Below, piece by piece: positions 34,427-43,626 of a stretch of 64,000 bases of DNA. Position 1 is the stretch's first letter. The number at the start of each line of letters is the position of its first letter. The notes under the pieces are model-generated. The model was not told the DNA's origin. It saw only the letters and a program-made list of their open reading frames with translations, and ran no database searches. The position numbers and the translations under genes were made by a program. Origin of the DNA: Janthinobacterium lividum (GTDB lineage: Bacteria > Pseudomonadota > Gammaproteobacteria > Burkholderiales > Burkholderiaceae_D); NCBI RefSeq assembly GCF_011601275.1, contig NZ_JAAOLY010000004.1:1-64000 (forward strand), read 5' to 3'.

Positions 34427-35347
34427 TTAGGTGCCTGGCGGCGTGCCGCCGCACAGCTCCTTGATCATCCGGCGCAGCCAGCGGTGCGCGTGATCGTGAT
34501 CGAGGCGCGGGTGCCAGGCCTGGAAGACTTCCACGCTGTCGACGGGAATCGGCAGTTCGAACGTGCGCAGCTTCAGGCCCAGGCGCTCGACGATGGCCAG
34601 CAGCGGCGTGGGCATCAGCGGCAGCAGCAGGCGCGAATCGGCCACGGCGAAGATGGCGGACTGGAAGTTGGGGCTGATCAGCGAGACCCTGCGCGTGTAG
34701 CCCCGCTCGGCCAGGGCTGCGTCGAACGGGCCGCGCGCCAGGCCGCGCCGCGAGACGCTGATATGTTCGTACTCGGTAAAGCTGTCGAGGTTGATGGGGC
34801 CATCGAAGATGGGGTGGTCGCTGCGGGCGATGCCGACAAAGCCGCTGGTAAACAGCTGCTGCAGCTTGATGTCGGGCGCAAAGGCGCGCCGCGCGCTGAT
34901 GTACAGGTCGATGCGCCCCGCCTGCAGGGCATCGCTCTCCGTGGCGCCGTCGCCCTCGGGCACGAAGCGCAGCACCGTGTGCGGCGCGTGCACGGCCAGC
35001 AGGTCGCGCAGCTTGCCGCCATACGCACCGACAAACACGTCGTTGGCGCACAGGCTGAAGGTGCGTTCCAGGGTACGCAAGTCGACTTCGCGGCCCGAGG
35101 TGAAGATGGCGTGCGCCTGCTCCACCACGCCGCGCACCTGCTCGCGCAATTCCAGCGCGCGCGGGGTGGGCGCCAGGCCGCGCCCGGAGCGCACGAAGAC
35201 GGGGTCGCCGATGGCGTCGCGGATGCGCGCCAGGGTGCGGCTCATGGCCGGCGCGCTCAGGTTCATGCGTCGCGCGGCGGCCACGGCGCTGCCTTCCTCG
35301 AGCAGAATGTCGAGGGCGACGAGCAGGTTCAGGTCGGGGAGTTTCAT
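34427..35347 (-). CDS. LysR family regulator of the efflux operon
   Basis: 306 residues, NodD/LinR-like LysR protein: LPDLNLLVALDILLEEGSAV at the N-terminus, helix-turn-helix around AARRMNLSAPAMSRTLARIRD, effector domain LFTSGFVGIARSDHP. Unusually for LysR genes it points the same way as its presumed target, the emrB-like gene 117 bases downstream, rather than being divergent. Confidence 0.9.
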   Translation of the reverse strand: MKLPDLNLLVALDILLEEGSAVAAARRMNLSAPAMSRTLARIRDAIGDPVFVRSGRGLAPTPRALELREQVRGVVEQAHAIFTSGREVDLRTLERTFSLCANDVFVGAYGGKLRDLLAVHAPHTVLRFVPEGDGATESDALQAGRIDLYISARRAFAPDIKLQQLFTSGFVGIARSDHPIFDGPINLDSFTEYEHISVSRRGLARGPFDAALAERGYTRRVSLISPNFQSAIFAVADSRLLLPLMPTPLLAIVERLGLKLRTFELPIPVDSVEVFQAWHPRLDHDHAHRWLRRMIKELCGGTPPGT

Positions 35348-35424
35348 GCGCCGATTATAGCCCGGAGGCCAGCGTCAGCGCCGCGCCGGCAGGACGCCGG
35401 CGCAACAGGGATGCTACTGCGGGA

Positions 35425-36123
35425 TTACTCGGCTGCCGGCTCGGCGCCGCAGCATTTCTTGAACTTCTTGCCGCTGCCGCAAGGGCAGTCGTCGTTGCGG
35501 CCCACTTTCGGCTCTTCGCGCTTCATGGTTTGCACGGGAGCCTTGCGGCGCGGGACCCAGAAACGGTGGATGGCCGGCAGGTTCGCTTCCAGTTCCTGCG
35601 CCAGCTTGTGCGCCTTGACCGGGTCTTCCACCAGTTTCAGCTCTTCTTCCTTGATTTCGTCGGCGCCCAGCAGGTAGATCGGCTGCATCAGCGCGGCCAC
35701 TTCGGAATCCCAGATTTCGTTCCACGAGCCGGGACGCAGTTCCATGCCGTCCCAGAAGCCCCAGCACCAGGCTTCGGCGTCGATCAGGGTCTGGCCTTCG
35801 TAGTCGTGTTCGACGAACAGGGCTTCGAATTCCTTCGGCGCCACTTCAAACGTCACCAGCACTTCGTTCATGAAGCGCATGATCAGGTTGACGATGCGCT
35901 CTTCTTCCTTGCTGTTCTTGAATTTCGGCGCATCTTCGGCATTTTCGCCCCACACGCGCGGCAACCATTCGGCCGGCATGATCGGTTCCGGGCCGATGGC
36001 GACGGCCGTCAGATAGCCGTGCAGCATATCCATGGTCATCGCGTCTTCGGAGCAGCGCTCCGACAACAGGAATTGGTCTAATTCGTCGAATTCTTTTTCT
36101 GATAATGGCTGTTCGAGTGACAT
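35425..36123 (-). CDS. UPF0149/YecA family protein with C-terminal SEC-C zinc motif
   Basis: 232 residues. The N-terminal ~180 residues are the helical UPF0149 domain ([50 protein letters not shown]). The C-terminal SEC-C motif [18 protein letters not shown] binds zinc; in SecA the same motif contacts SecB and ribosomes. The role of stand-alone proteins of this type is not settled. The ATG at 36123 is taken because [17 protein letters not shown] fits the family; the longer frame adds 37 unrelated residues. A GC-rich hairpin (35383-35403) lies downstream without a T run. Confidence 0.9.
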   Translation of the reverse strand: MSLEQPLSEKEFDELDQFLLSERCSEDAMTMDMLHGYLTAVAIGPEPIMPAEWLPRVWGENAEDAPKFKNSKEEERIVNLIMRFMNEVLVTFEVAPKEFEALFVEHDYEGQTLIDAEAWCWGFWDGMELRPGSWNEIWDSEVAALMQPIYLLGADEIKEEELKLVEDPVKAHKLAQELEANLPAIHRFWVPRRKAPVQTMKREEPKVGRNDDCPCGSGKKFKKCCGAEPAAE

Positions 36124-36217
36124 GGCTTGCTCTTTGATGAAATGTAAGGCGCCAGTATACGCCTTGCCGCGCCTTGCCGCCGAAGTGTTTGCACCGGCGG
36201 CCCGCGCGCGCCTTACA

Positions 36218-37240
36218 ATGTCGCTTATGCACAATGAAAACCAGCCGCACGAGGACGACCGGCCCGTCCATCCCTTTTCCGCACTGAGCCCCGATTGCGT
36301 GCTCGACGCGCTCGATAGCGTGGGTTTGCGCGGCGATGGCCGCCTGCTGGCCCTGAACAGCTATGAAAACCGCGTCTACCAGGTGGGCATCGAAGACAGC
36401 GCGCCCCTGGTAGCAAAGTTCTACCGCCCCGCGCGCTGGAGCGATACGGCCATCCTGGAAGAACATGCGTTCGTGTCCGAGCTGGTCGAGCGCGAAATCC
36501 AGGTGGTGCCGGCTTTGGCCATCAACGGCAGCACCCTGCACCAGTACCAGGGTTTCCGTTTTGCCGTCTTCCCCCGCCACGGTGGACGCGCGCCCGAACT
36601 GGACGACCCTGCCACGCTGGAATGGATAGGGCGCTTCATCGGCCGCATCCACGCCGTCGGCGCGCTGTCCACCTACAAGGAACGGCCGGCCCTCGACCGC
36701 CAGACGTTTGGCGTCGAACCGCGCGAATTCTTGCTGGAGGGTAATTTCCTGCCGCCCGAGCTGCTGGCCGCCTATTCCAGCGTGGCGCAGCAGGCGCTCG
36801 ATGGCGTCAAGCGCTGCTATGACCGCGCGGGCGACGTGGCCATGCTGCGCACGCATGGCGACTGCCATGGCGGCAACGTGCTGTGGACGGATGCCGGCCC
36901 CCATTTCGTCGATTTCGACGATAGCCGCATGGGGCCGGCCATCCAGGACTTGTGGATGATGCTGTCGGGCGAGCGCAGCGACCAGGTGCGCCAGATGAGC
37001 GACATCCTGGCCGGCTACGAGGATTTTTGCGATTTCGACCCGCGCCAGCTGTACCTGGTCGAAGCGCTGCGCACCCTGCGCCTGATCCATTATTCGGCCT
37101 GGCTGGCGCGCCGCTGGGACGACCCCGCCTTCCCCGTCGCCTTCCCGTGGTTTAACACGCAGCGGTACTGGCAGGACCGCATCCTGGAACTCAGAGAGCA
37201 GGTGGCGCTGATGGACGAGGCACCTTTATGGCCCATTTGA
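36218..37240 (+). CDS. srkA: SrkA/YihE-type stress response kinase
   Basis: 340 residues, an APH-fold Ser/Thr kinase. Motifs: [11 protein letters not shown] near the ATP site, catalytic [14 protein letters not shown] and metal-binding [17 protein letters not shown], all as in E. coli YihE/SrkA, which counters stress-induced death linked to MazF and Cpx. Two ATGs are possible, 36218 and 36227; neither has a good SD. A TACAAT box ends at 36219, which would put transcription start near the second ATG. Divergent from the SEC-C gene. Confidence 0.9.
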   Translation: MSLMHNENQPHEDDRPVHPFSALSPDCVLDALDSVGLRGDGRLLALNSYENRVYQVGIEDSAPLVAKFYRPARWSDTAILEEHAFVSELVEREIQVVPALAINGSTLHQYQGFRFAVFPRHGGRAPELDDPATLEWIGRFIGRIHAVGALSTYKERPALDRQTFGVEPREFLLEGNFLPPELLAAYSSVAQQALDGVKRCYDRAGDVAMLRTHGDCHGGNVLWTDAGPHFVDFDDSRMGPAIQDLWMMLSGERSDQVRQMSDILAGYEDFCDFDPRQLYLVEALRTLRLIHYSAWLARRWDDPAFPVAFPWFNTQRYWQDRILELREQVALMDEAPLWPI

Positions 37241-37365
37241 CCTAAACGCCCGAAAAGGGCCGTAAACGTCCCTCTTCTTGCCGCGCTGATTTGTGCATGC
37301 CTGTTCGATAATGGTGCTAATAAATTCCTAGAAGCAACGGAATTCACCCGAACAAGCGAGAAATC

Positions 37366-39801
37366 ATGCAAGCACAGCAAAATCAGCGCCAGGCCGCCTC
37401 CCTCACCGTCGCGTATTCCGCCGATGACGAGTTCGACCAGGACAGCATCGTCTCGCTGCATGATTTCAAGGACCTGGAAAGCAAGGCGGAAGCGCCTGCT
37501 GCCGCCATCACGCCCGCACTGCAATCCGAACAGCAAGCCGAACCGGCAGCCGAAGCCGATACCAAGGCGCCAGCCGCGGAACGCCAGAAAATGGAATTGA
37601 AAGCCATCCACGAGGCGATTGCCCGCGTGGAAGCGGAGGCGAAAGCTACCTGCGCCGCTGAAAGCCGCGCGCTGGCCGAAGCGCGCGTGCGTTCGCTGGC
37701 CGAGGACCGCGCCGCCATCGACGCGGCCGCCGCCGCCGCCGCGCAGCAAAATGCGCAGGCAGCCGAAGAAGCGATTGCCGCCAACCGCGAACGTCTCGAC
37801 ACCATGCGCGCCGCCGCGCAAGCCAGCGTGGCCCGCCTGGAAGCCGTCAAGCAGGAGACGGCCGAACTGCGCGCCCGCGTGGAATCCGATAATGAAATCC
37901 GCCTGGCCGCCGAACAGCGTTCGCGCGCCGAGCAGGAAAGCCGCTTGCGCGCCAGCGAGCAGGTGGCCGTGCAGTCGGAACTGGCCGAACAGGCAGCCCG
38001 CGCCGCCGAAGAATTGCAAGTGCAGACGGAGCAGGCGCGCTTGCAAGCCGTCGAGCGCGTCGCCGCCGTGCAGGCGGCCAAGGAAGAAATGGTGGGCATC
38101 GCCTCGGCCGACGCACGAGTCGCCGTGCTGGCGCGTGAACGCGAGCGCCATGCGCATGGCGCGCGCCAGACGGCGCAGATGCTGGCCGAAGCGGAAAGCG
38201 AAGCGCTGGACTTGACGGTGCAGCGCGAGCGCGCAGACCAGATCGCGCTGGAATCGGCCTTCAACCGCGCCGCCGCCGAAGTGCGCGCCCTGGAAGAAGC
38301 GCGCGCGCTGGCGCACCTGGAACAAGAACGCGAAGCCATCGCGCTGGCGCAGGCGGAATCGGAACGCCATGCGGCGCAGTCGCTGCGTTTGCGCCTGCAG
38401 ACGGAAAAGGAATTGCGCGACGCGGCCATCCACCGCGAGCGCCTGGAAATGGTCGCCGTGGCCAGCGCGCAGGCGCGCCGCGATGCCGACGTGCGCATCC
38501 TGGCCGCCACCGAAGCGCGCATCGAGGTAGACCGTCAACTGCGCGCCGTGGCGCTGGCCCGCGTGGCCGCCGAACAGGATGCGGAAATCGCCGGCCACGC
38601 CAAGCTGGAAGCGGAAACGGCGGCTCTCGAGGAAACCAAGGCCCGTGAAGCGGCCGAGCAGGCCGCCGCCGTGGCAGCGGCCCGCGAACTGGAAGAGCAG
38701 CAGCGTGCCGCCAGCCTGGCGCAGGAGCGCGCTGCACAGGCGCGCCAGGCGTCGGAACTGGCCGCGAGCCAGAACGACGCCGAGCAGGCCGGAGTCGATG
38801 CCGGCAAGGCGACATTGGCCGCGCAGGAGCAAGCGTCGCAACTGGCGCAGGAAAAAGCCCGTCAGGCAGAGCAGCTGCTGCGGGCGGAGCAGGAGCGTCT
38901 GGCCGCCGAACAAGCCGCCATCGCCGCCTTGAAAGAAAAACTGGAAGCGGAAGCGCTGGCGTTCAACGCGGCGCAGGAACGCATCGCCGCCGAAGGCGCG
39001 CAAGCGGAACTGCTGCGCGGCCAGCACACGGCCGAAGAGGCTTTGCGGGAAGCGGCGCAAAAAGAAGCGGACGCCATCCGCATCCTGATGGACCAGGCCC
39101 TGGTCGAAGGCGAACAGAAAGCGGCTGCCGCGCAAGCCGTGCAGGCGCAGGCGCGCCTGGCCGTGGAACTGGGCCAGGTGCATAGCGAGCGCGCCCGCGT
39201 GGAAGCAGACAAGGCGCAAGCGGCCGAAGCGCTGCTGGCGTCCGAGCGCGATTTCGTCGCGGCCGAACGCGAGTCGCTGGCCCTGATCGCGCAAAAACTG
39301 GTGCAGCAGCGCCAGACCAGTAGCGCCGAAGAGCGCGCCTCGCAAGCCATCGCCGGCCGCCTGGAAGCGGAAAAGCAGGTGACGGCGGCCGCCGAAGCGC
39401 GCGCCGCCATGGAGCTGCAGGCGCTCGACGCCATGCGCCTGCGCGAGCAGCTGGAACTGGCCGCGCAGCAGGCCGCCAGCGAGAAACTCGACGCGCAGCA
39501 AGCCTTGCTGGCCAGCGCCCAGGCCCATGCGGCCCTGCAGCGCAAGGCGGCCGAGACGACGCGCGCGATGGCGGCTGCCAAGCAGCAGTTGCTGGAACGG
39601 GAAATGGAGCGCGCGCAGCAGCAAGAGCGCGAACTGGCCGCCCTGCGTGCCAGCCTGGAGCAACCGCAAAGCGCGTTTTCCAGCTCATTGACCGCCGCCC
39701 GCGCGAAAGCCGAACAGGTGAGCTCGGCCAGTTTGACGCGCGAAGTGATCGAGCGATTGACGCAGCCGAATGACGCCGGTGCAGTGTGGCGCTCACGCTG
39801 A
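37366..39801 (+). CDS. Very long Ala/Glu-rich coiled-coil protein, function unknown
   Basis: 811 residues. After ~40 ordinary residues (SLTVAYSADDEFDQDSIVSL) nearly the whole chain (~70-760) is Ala, Glu, Gln, Arg and Leu in heptad-like order, without prolines for long stretches: a single predicted coiled coil of hundreds of residues. The tail (SASLTREVIERLTQPNDAGAVW) is ordinary again. No signal peptide, no membrane helix, one cysteine. It could be a cytoskeletal filament, a scaffold or a spacer, but nothing shows which. The start ATG has a weak GAGA SD. It stands alone; the next gene converges ten bases beyond the stop. Confidence 0.8.
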   Translation: MQAQQNQRQAASLTVAYSADDEFDQDSIVSLHDFKDLESKAEAPAAAITPALQSEQQAEPAAEADTKAPAAERQKMELKAIHEAIARVEAEAKATCAAESRALAEARVRSLAEDRAAIDAAAAAAAQQNAQAAEEAIAANRERLDTMRAAAQASVARLEAVKQETAELRARVESDNEIRLAAEQRSRAEQESRLRASEQVAVQSELAEQAARAAEELQVQTEQARLQAVERVAAVQAAKEEMVGIASADARVAVLARERERHAHGARQTAQMLAEAESEALDLTVQRERADQIALESAFNRAAAEVRALEEARALAHLEQEREAIALAQAESERHAAQSLRLRLQTEKELRDAAIHRERLEMVAVASAQARRDADVRILAATEARIEVDRQLRAVALARVAAEQDAEIAGHAKLEAETAALEETKAREAAEQAAAVAAARELEEQQRAASLAQERAAQARQASELAASQNDAEQAGVDAGKATLAAQEQASQLAQEKARQAEQLLRAEQERLAAEQAAIAALKEKLEAEALAFNAAQERIAAEGAQAELLRGQHTAEEALREAAQKEADAIRILMDQALVEGEQKAAAAQAVQAQARLAVELGQVHSERARVEADKAQAAEALLASERDFVAAERESLALIAQKLVQQRQTSSAEERASQAIAGRLEAEKQVTAAAEARAAMELQALDAMRLREQLELAAQQAASEKLDAQQALLASAQAHAALQRKAAETTRAMAAAKQQLLEREMERAQQQERELAALRASLEQPQSAFSSSLTAARAKAEQVSSASLTREVIERLTQPNDAGAVWRSR

Positions 39802-39811
39802 GCTAGAACGT

Positions 39812-40765
39812 TTAAAACTTCCTGCCCAGCCCCACCAGCAACACATCCGCATCGCGGTGGTAATCCGTTACCACCCGGTTCCACGCCACTTGTGCCAGCC
39901 AGTGGCGGTTGACGTGGTAGCGGGCCACGGCTGACAGCAAGCCTGTCAGGCGCGCGTCGTGGCCCTGCGCGTCGCGGCCGTCCCACGCCACGTACGGCCC
40001 GGCGCCCATGCCGAACTCCACCTTTTCATTGAGCGAGCGGATCAACCACAGCTGGGCGGCCACGCCGCGCCGGTGCGCCAGCGCCGTGCTGCCTTCGTCG
40101 ATGAGGGTGGCGCTCCAGTCCACGTATTTTCCCGCCGCGCGCCGGTATTCCAGGGTGAACGGACGCGCGGATTCGGAGCGGAAGCTGTTGACGATGGTGT
40201 GCCCTGTCGACAAGGTCATGGTGTCGTCGTAGGCCCAGTTCTGCAGGTGCAGCTTGGCGCCCGGCACGCCGTCATAGCGGTAGCCGGCGCCCACCAGCAA
40301 ATGCGTGGTGGCGTCCTTGCCGCTGGGGCGGATGCGGTTGATTTGCGCTTGCGCATACCAGCGGTTGTCGAATTGCCAGCGCGCCTGCAGGCTGGCAATG
40401 GAACCCCAGCCGTGGTCATTGTCGAAATTGTGCGGCGCCTGGTCCGTCTTGGCCGTGTCGAAGAAAAAATAGCGGCCGATGCCGGCGGCCAGCATCAGTC
40501 CCTGCTCCACGTTTTTCGTGCGCAGCCAGACCTGGCCCGCCATGCCGTCGCGGTGATGGTCTTCCGGGTGTCCTTCGTTGATATACGACAGGCTCACGGC
40601 ATTGTAATTGCCTACCGGCTGCGTGTAGCTGATGGCGCCGACAAAGGTGCGCTCATTGGTCGAGTTGACTTTCAGGGCGCCGGCCATGCCGGAGATATCC
40701 TGTGCCTGGATGGCCAGGGGAAGGGCGGCGGACAGCAGGGCCAGGACGGCGTATGGCAGGCGCAT
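39812..40765 (-). CDS. Putative outer-membrane beta-barrel protein
   Basis: 317 residues: signal peptide AVLALLSAALPLAIQAQ, then alternating polar/hydrophobic beta strands and a C-terminal phenylalanine (LVGLGRKF), as recognised by the BAM machinery. Strand-like segments include YNAVSLSYINEG, QVWLRTKNVEQGLMLAAGIG and RWYAQAQINRIRP. I do not recognise the family; YaiO-like barrels are one possibility. It is preceded by a 234-base gap, which holds a GC-rich inverted repeat at 40942-40969 (GCGCCGGCC / GGCCGGCGC). Confidence 0.75.
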   Translation of the reverse strand: MRLPYAVLALLSAALPLAIQAQDISGMAGALKVNSTNERTFVGAISYTQPVGNYNAVSLSYINEGHPEDHHRDGMAGQVWLRTKNVEQGLMLAAGIGRYFFFDTAKTDQAPHNFDNDHGWGSIASLQARWQFDNRWYAQAQINRIRPSGKDATTHLLVGAGYRYDGVPGAKLHLQNWAYDDTMTLSTGHTIVNSFRSESARPFTLEYRRAAGKYVDWSATLIDEGSTALAHRRGVAAQLWLIRSLNEKVEFGMGAGPYVAWDGRDAQGHDARLTGLLSAVARYHVNRHWLAQVAWNRVVTDYHRDADVLLVGLGRKF

Positions 40766-40999
40766 GACGGTTCCAGTGACAGAGGTGATTACACGCTAAA
40801 GGTCGTCTGGCGGGGCATCATGCGATTGCGCAAGAATCTTGCACATTGGCTACATTTATGGACTGTATTGGCCAGAACTCAGCACAAGTGTATAAGAAAG
40901 TGAGAATGTGTGAGGCGCGCCAATGATGAGGCGGAAGGGAGGCGCCGGCCTGAAAGGGCTGGCCGGCGCGATGCTGCTGAAGTTGGTGGGCTTGCGGTA

Positions 41000-41374
41000 T
41001 TACTGGCTCAATACGACTTTATCGGCAAAATATTCCGTTTCGCCGAAGCATTGCGTGGGCACGCCCTTGTGCTGGCTGTAGGTGACGAGGATGCGCTTGC
41101 CGGCGGCGGCCGTCAACTGCTTCGCCACCTCTTCATCGCGCACGCTGAACTGGAATTTTTCCGGGATGGTGCCCGGCAGCGCCGTCAGCAGCAATTCACC
41201 TTCCCATGTCTTGCAGATCCAGCCCCGCTTCGAGAACTTTTGCAGGTAGCCCGCCCGTTCGCCTTCCGAGTACGAAAAGCTGAGGGCCATCCACGTGTAG
41301 GCGGCCAGCAGCAGGAAGCCGGCCACGAGGAAGATGGCAAAGGCGAAGGTGACTTTTTTGGTCGTAGGGGTCAT
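41000..41374 (-). CDS. Small membrane-anchored conserved hypothetical protein
   Basis: 124 residues: N-terminal membrane helix (VTFAFAIFLVAGFLLLAAYTWM) and a ~95-residue domain outside the membrane with SKRGWICKTWEGELLL, FSVRDEEVAKQL and GKRILVTYSQHKG, which looks OB- or beta-rich. No function known to me. It begins 24 bases after the terA stop on the same strand, so it may be read as the last gene of the ter operon. No good SD is visible. Confidence 0.72.
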   Translation of the reverse strand: MTPTTKKVTFAFAIFLVAGFLLLAAYTWMALSFSYSEGERAGYLQKFSKRGWICKTWEGELLLTALPGTIPEKFQFSVRDEEVAKQLTAAAGKRILVTYSQHKGVPTQCFGETEYFADKVVLSQ

Positions 41375-41398
41375 GGTTGGGTTGTCTAGGTAAAAGGA

Positions 41399-42643
41399 TC
41401 AGTCCTTGCGGCCGGCTTTCCAGTTAAGACCAAAGTTATATCTTTCGTCCATGGCCTGGTGCGCCGTGATTTTACCTTGGCCGCCGAAGTATTCCACCAA
41501 TTTTGTCACCTGCAGGTTGCCGCCGTGGTTTTCCAGCATGGCGATCGCGCACATGGCGTGCTGGCTGTCGCTGTCGAGGCGCACTTCCACGGTCGGCTGG
41601 CCGGGAATCTCGATCGTCACGACGCCATCCGTGGCGGCCCAGTTCGGCACGCCTTCATAGATGAAGGCGTATACGAGCACGCGCTTGATCTGGTCGAAAT
41701 GGGCGCCGTTGATGAAGATGTTTTCGCCGCTGCTGATGCTGCCCGTGCGGTCGTCGCCTTCTAGGTGAATGTACGGCGGACGGTCGTAGGCGCCCCAGCT
41801 GTTGCCCAGCGCCTGCACGGCGCTTTTGCTGCCGTTGCTCATTTCGAACAGGCAGCCGATATCGAGGTCGATGCCGCCTGAACGGCCGGCTGGCTTGTTG
41901 AACAGTTTGCCGAGGAAGCCCGTGTCCAGTTTCGAGGCGGGCGCTTGCCCTTGCGACGCGTTCTGGTTCCAGTTCAGGTTGACCCGGATGCGGCCATAGC
42001 CGCCGCTGTCGCGCTTGTCGAGCGAGATCTTGTCGCCGCGTTTTTCCAGGCGGATTTTCGACAGCGAGATTTTATTCGCCGCAGGCGGGACCGCTGGCGT
42101 TGGCACGGAAGCCGGTGCCGGCGCAGGGGACGACGAAGCCGCCTCGCTGCCGCCGAAGTGCTTCAGCAGGGCCGACAGGCCACCCGCGAAACCTTGGCCC
42201 ACGGCGCCAAAGCGCCAGCTGCCGTCGCGGCGATACAGTTCGCCGATGATGACGGCTTTCTCGTCCTGGAAGTCATTGCCCGTGAAGGCAAACATGGCCG
42301 CCTGGCCCAGCGCCATGCTGGAGTTGCCCAGCGCGCGCATGCTGCCCTGTTCCGTCGCCGCCGTGAATACGAGCTTGTCGATCGAAGCGGGCAGGCGGGA
42401 AAGGTCCACCTGGAAGGTGGAGCGGGGGCCGTTCAAGTCCACCGTGATGGCGTTGTCCGGTGCGCTTTTCTGGTTGAAGAACACCATGTAGCGGTCGTCC
42501 GACAGCTTGCCTGCCGCATCGACGCCGAAGCAGCTGACGTCCACTTCCATCGAACCCGAAACGATATCGAGCGTGACGGCAAACGGGCCATCCAAGCCCA
42601 GGTCAGCCAGTTTGCCTTTTTGTCCGCGTGTGAAATTGGTCAT
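41399..42643 (-). CDS. terA: TerA-type two-domain tellurium-resistance protein
   Basis: 414 residues. Residues ~1-175 are a TerD-like calcium-binding beta sandwich (FTRGQKGKLADLG start; FQDEKAVIIGELYRRDGSWRFGAVGQGFAGGL end). A Pro/Ala linker (PAPAPASVPTPAVPPAA) leads to a TerA C-terminal domain (DIGCLFEMSNGSKSAVQALGN, HLEGDDRTGSISSGENIFIN, AIAMLENHGGNLQV). Overlaps the CitE-like gene by ATGA. The partner role in Ter complexes at the inner membrane is inferred from context. Confidence 0.9.
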   Translation of the reverse strand: MTNFTRGQKGKLADLGLDGPFAVTLDIVSGSMEVDVSCFGVDAAGKLSDDRYMVFFNQKSAPDNAITVDLNGPRSTFQVDLSRLPASIDKLVFTAATEQGSMRALGNSSMALGQAAMFAFTGNDFQDEKAVIIGELYRRDGSWRFGAVGQGFAGGLSALLKHFGGSEAASSSPAPAPASVPTPAVPPAANKISLSKIRLEKRGDKISLDKRDSGGYGRIRVNLNWNQNASQGQAPASKLDTGFLGKLFNKPAGRSGGIDLDIGCLFEMSNGSKSAVQALGNSWGAYDRPPYIHLEGDDRTGSISSGENIFINGAHFDQIKRVLVYAFIYEGVPNWAATDGVVTIEIPGQPTVEVRLDSDSQHAMCAIAMLENHGGNLQVTKLVEYFGGQGKITAHQAMDERYNFGLNWKAGRKD

Positions 42644-43626
42644 GGTCGTGCAATCCCTTCGTCGCTTGAGAGTTGAGTCAATGAGGTATTCGCGTGGTGC
42701 GCGGCGGCGTTGTCGGCCGCATGTCGGATGCCGAACAGGCGCGCCTGTTCGATGATGCGCAGCGCCCAGCTGGAATGGGTCGCCACTTCGCACATCGATT
42801 CCTGCATGCGGAACACGGCCGGGCTGTCCGGGTCGATGATGCGCAGCGCCAGTTCGATGTCCGACTGCGCCACCTGGTAGTGGCGTTCGATCTGCGGCAC
42901 CTGGTCCGGGTGGATGGCCGTCTTGGCGATCATGCCGTGCGCCATGTCCTGCGCCACTTCGGCGTCGAGCCAGCTGCCTTGCGACAGGTGCTCGAAGACG
43001 GGCGCCGTCAGCTGGAAGCCGTGCGGCTTGAAGATGGTGACCAGGCGGCCGATGACCTGGCCCAGCGGCGTCTGGTAGATGGTGCCGCTGGTGGGGCGGC
43101 GCAGGCCCAGCAGGGCCAGCAGATCGTTGCCGCCGATGCGCAGCGCCAGGATGCGGCGCCGCACTTCCGGCGCGGACAGGATGATGCGGAACTGCTTCAT
43201 TTCCTCGTCGTCGAACACTTCCGCCGTTTCCAGCGTCGGCATCAGCAAGTGATGCGTGTGGCGCACCAGCTCGAAATAGGCGTTGAAATTGCTGCGCGTG
43301 GATTTCGGCAGCACGAAGCCACTCAATTTGTCGGCGCCCGGCATGGCCAGCACGCGGGCCAGCACCTCGAGATTACGCACGCGCACGAAGCGCAAGGTAT
43401 CCGATTCGTCGCACATGTTTTGCAACGCCAGCGACAGATTGAACAGCGCGTAACTGAGGTCGCGTTCCGCGATGGCGTCTTCGGTGCAAAGGATCACCGA
43501 GCGCAAATGGCTGAATTTGTCGCCATTGGCGATCGCCAGCAAGTCCTTGTGCGTGGTCGGCACATACATCGAGGCGCCGAGCGCCGCTTTATGCTCGCTT
43601 TGTGGGTGTAGGGAGTTGTTATCCAT
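42640..43626 (-). CDS. CitE/HpcH-type C-C lyase of the ter biosynthetic module
   Basis: 328 residues of the HpcH/HpaI aldolase - citrate lyase beta superfamily, in the divergent branch found in ter operons: LPKSTRSNFNAYFELV (active-site strand), FDDEEMKQFRIIL, LALRIGGNDLLALLGLRR (the conserved GxNDL metal region) and GMIAKTAIHPDQVPQIERHY, which matches the CitE motif xKxxIHPxQ. A carbon-carbon bond-making or -breaking step on an unknown intermediate is expected. Overlaps its neighbours on both sides (8 and 4 bases). Confidence 0.85.
   Translation of the reverse strand: MDNNSLHPQSEHKAALGASMYVPTTHKDLLAIANGDKFSHLRSVILCTEDAIAERDLSYALFNLSLALQNMCDESDTLRFVRVRNLEVLARVLAMPGADKLSGFVLPKSTRSNFNAYFELVRHTHHLLMPTLETAEVFDDEEMKQFRIILSAPEVRRRILALRIGGNDLLALLGLRRPTSGTIYQTPLGQVIGRLVTIFKPHGFQLTAPVFEHLSQGSWLDAEVAQDMAHGMIAKTAIHPDQVPQIERHYQVAQSDIELALRIIDPDSPAVFRMQESMCEVATHSSWALRIIEQARLFGIRHAADNAAAHHANTSLTQLSSDEGIARP

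Noticed and set aside
37090-39669. Very long minus-strand open frame opposite the coiled-coil gene
   Set aside because: It mirrors the Ala/Glu/Arg-rich sense frame, shows no domain and overlaps srkA; a high-GC shadow.
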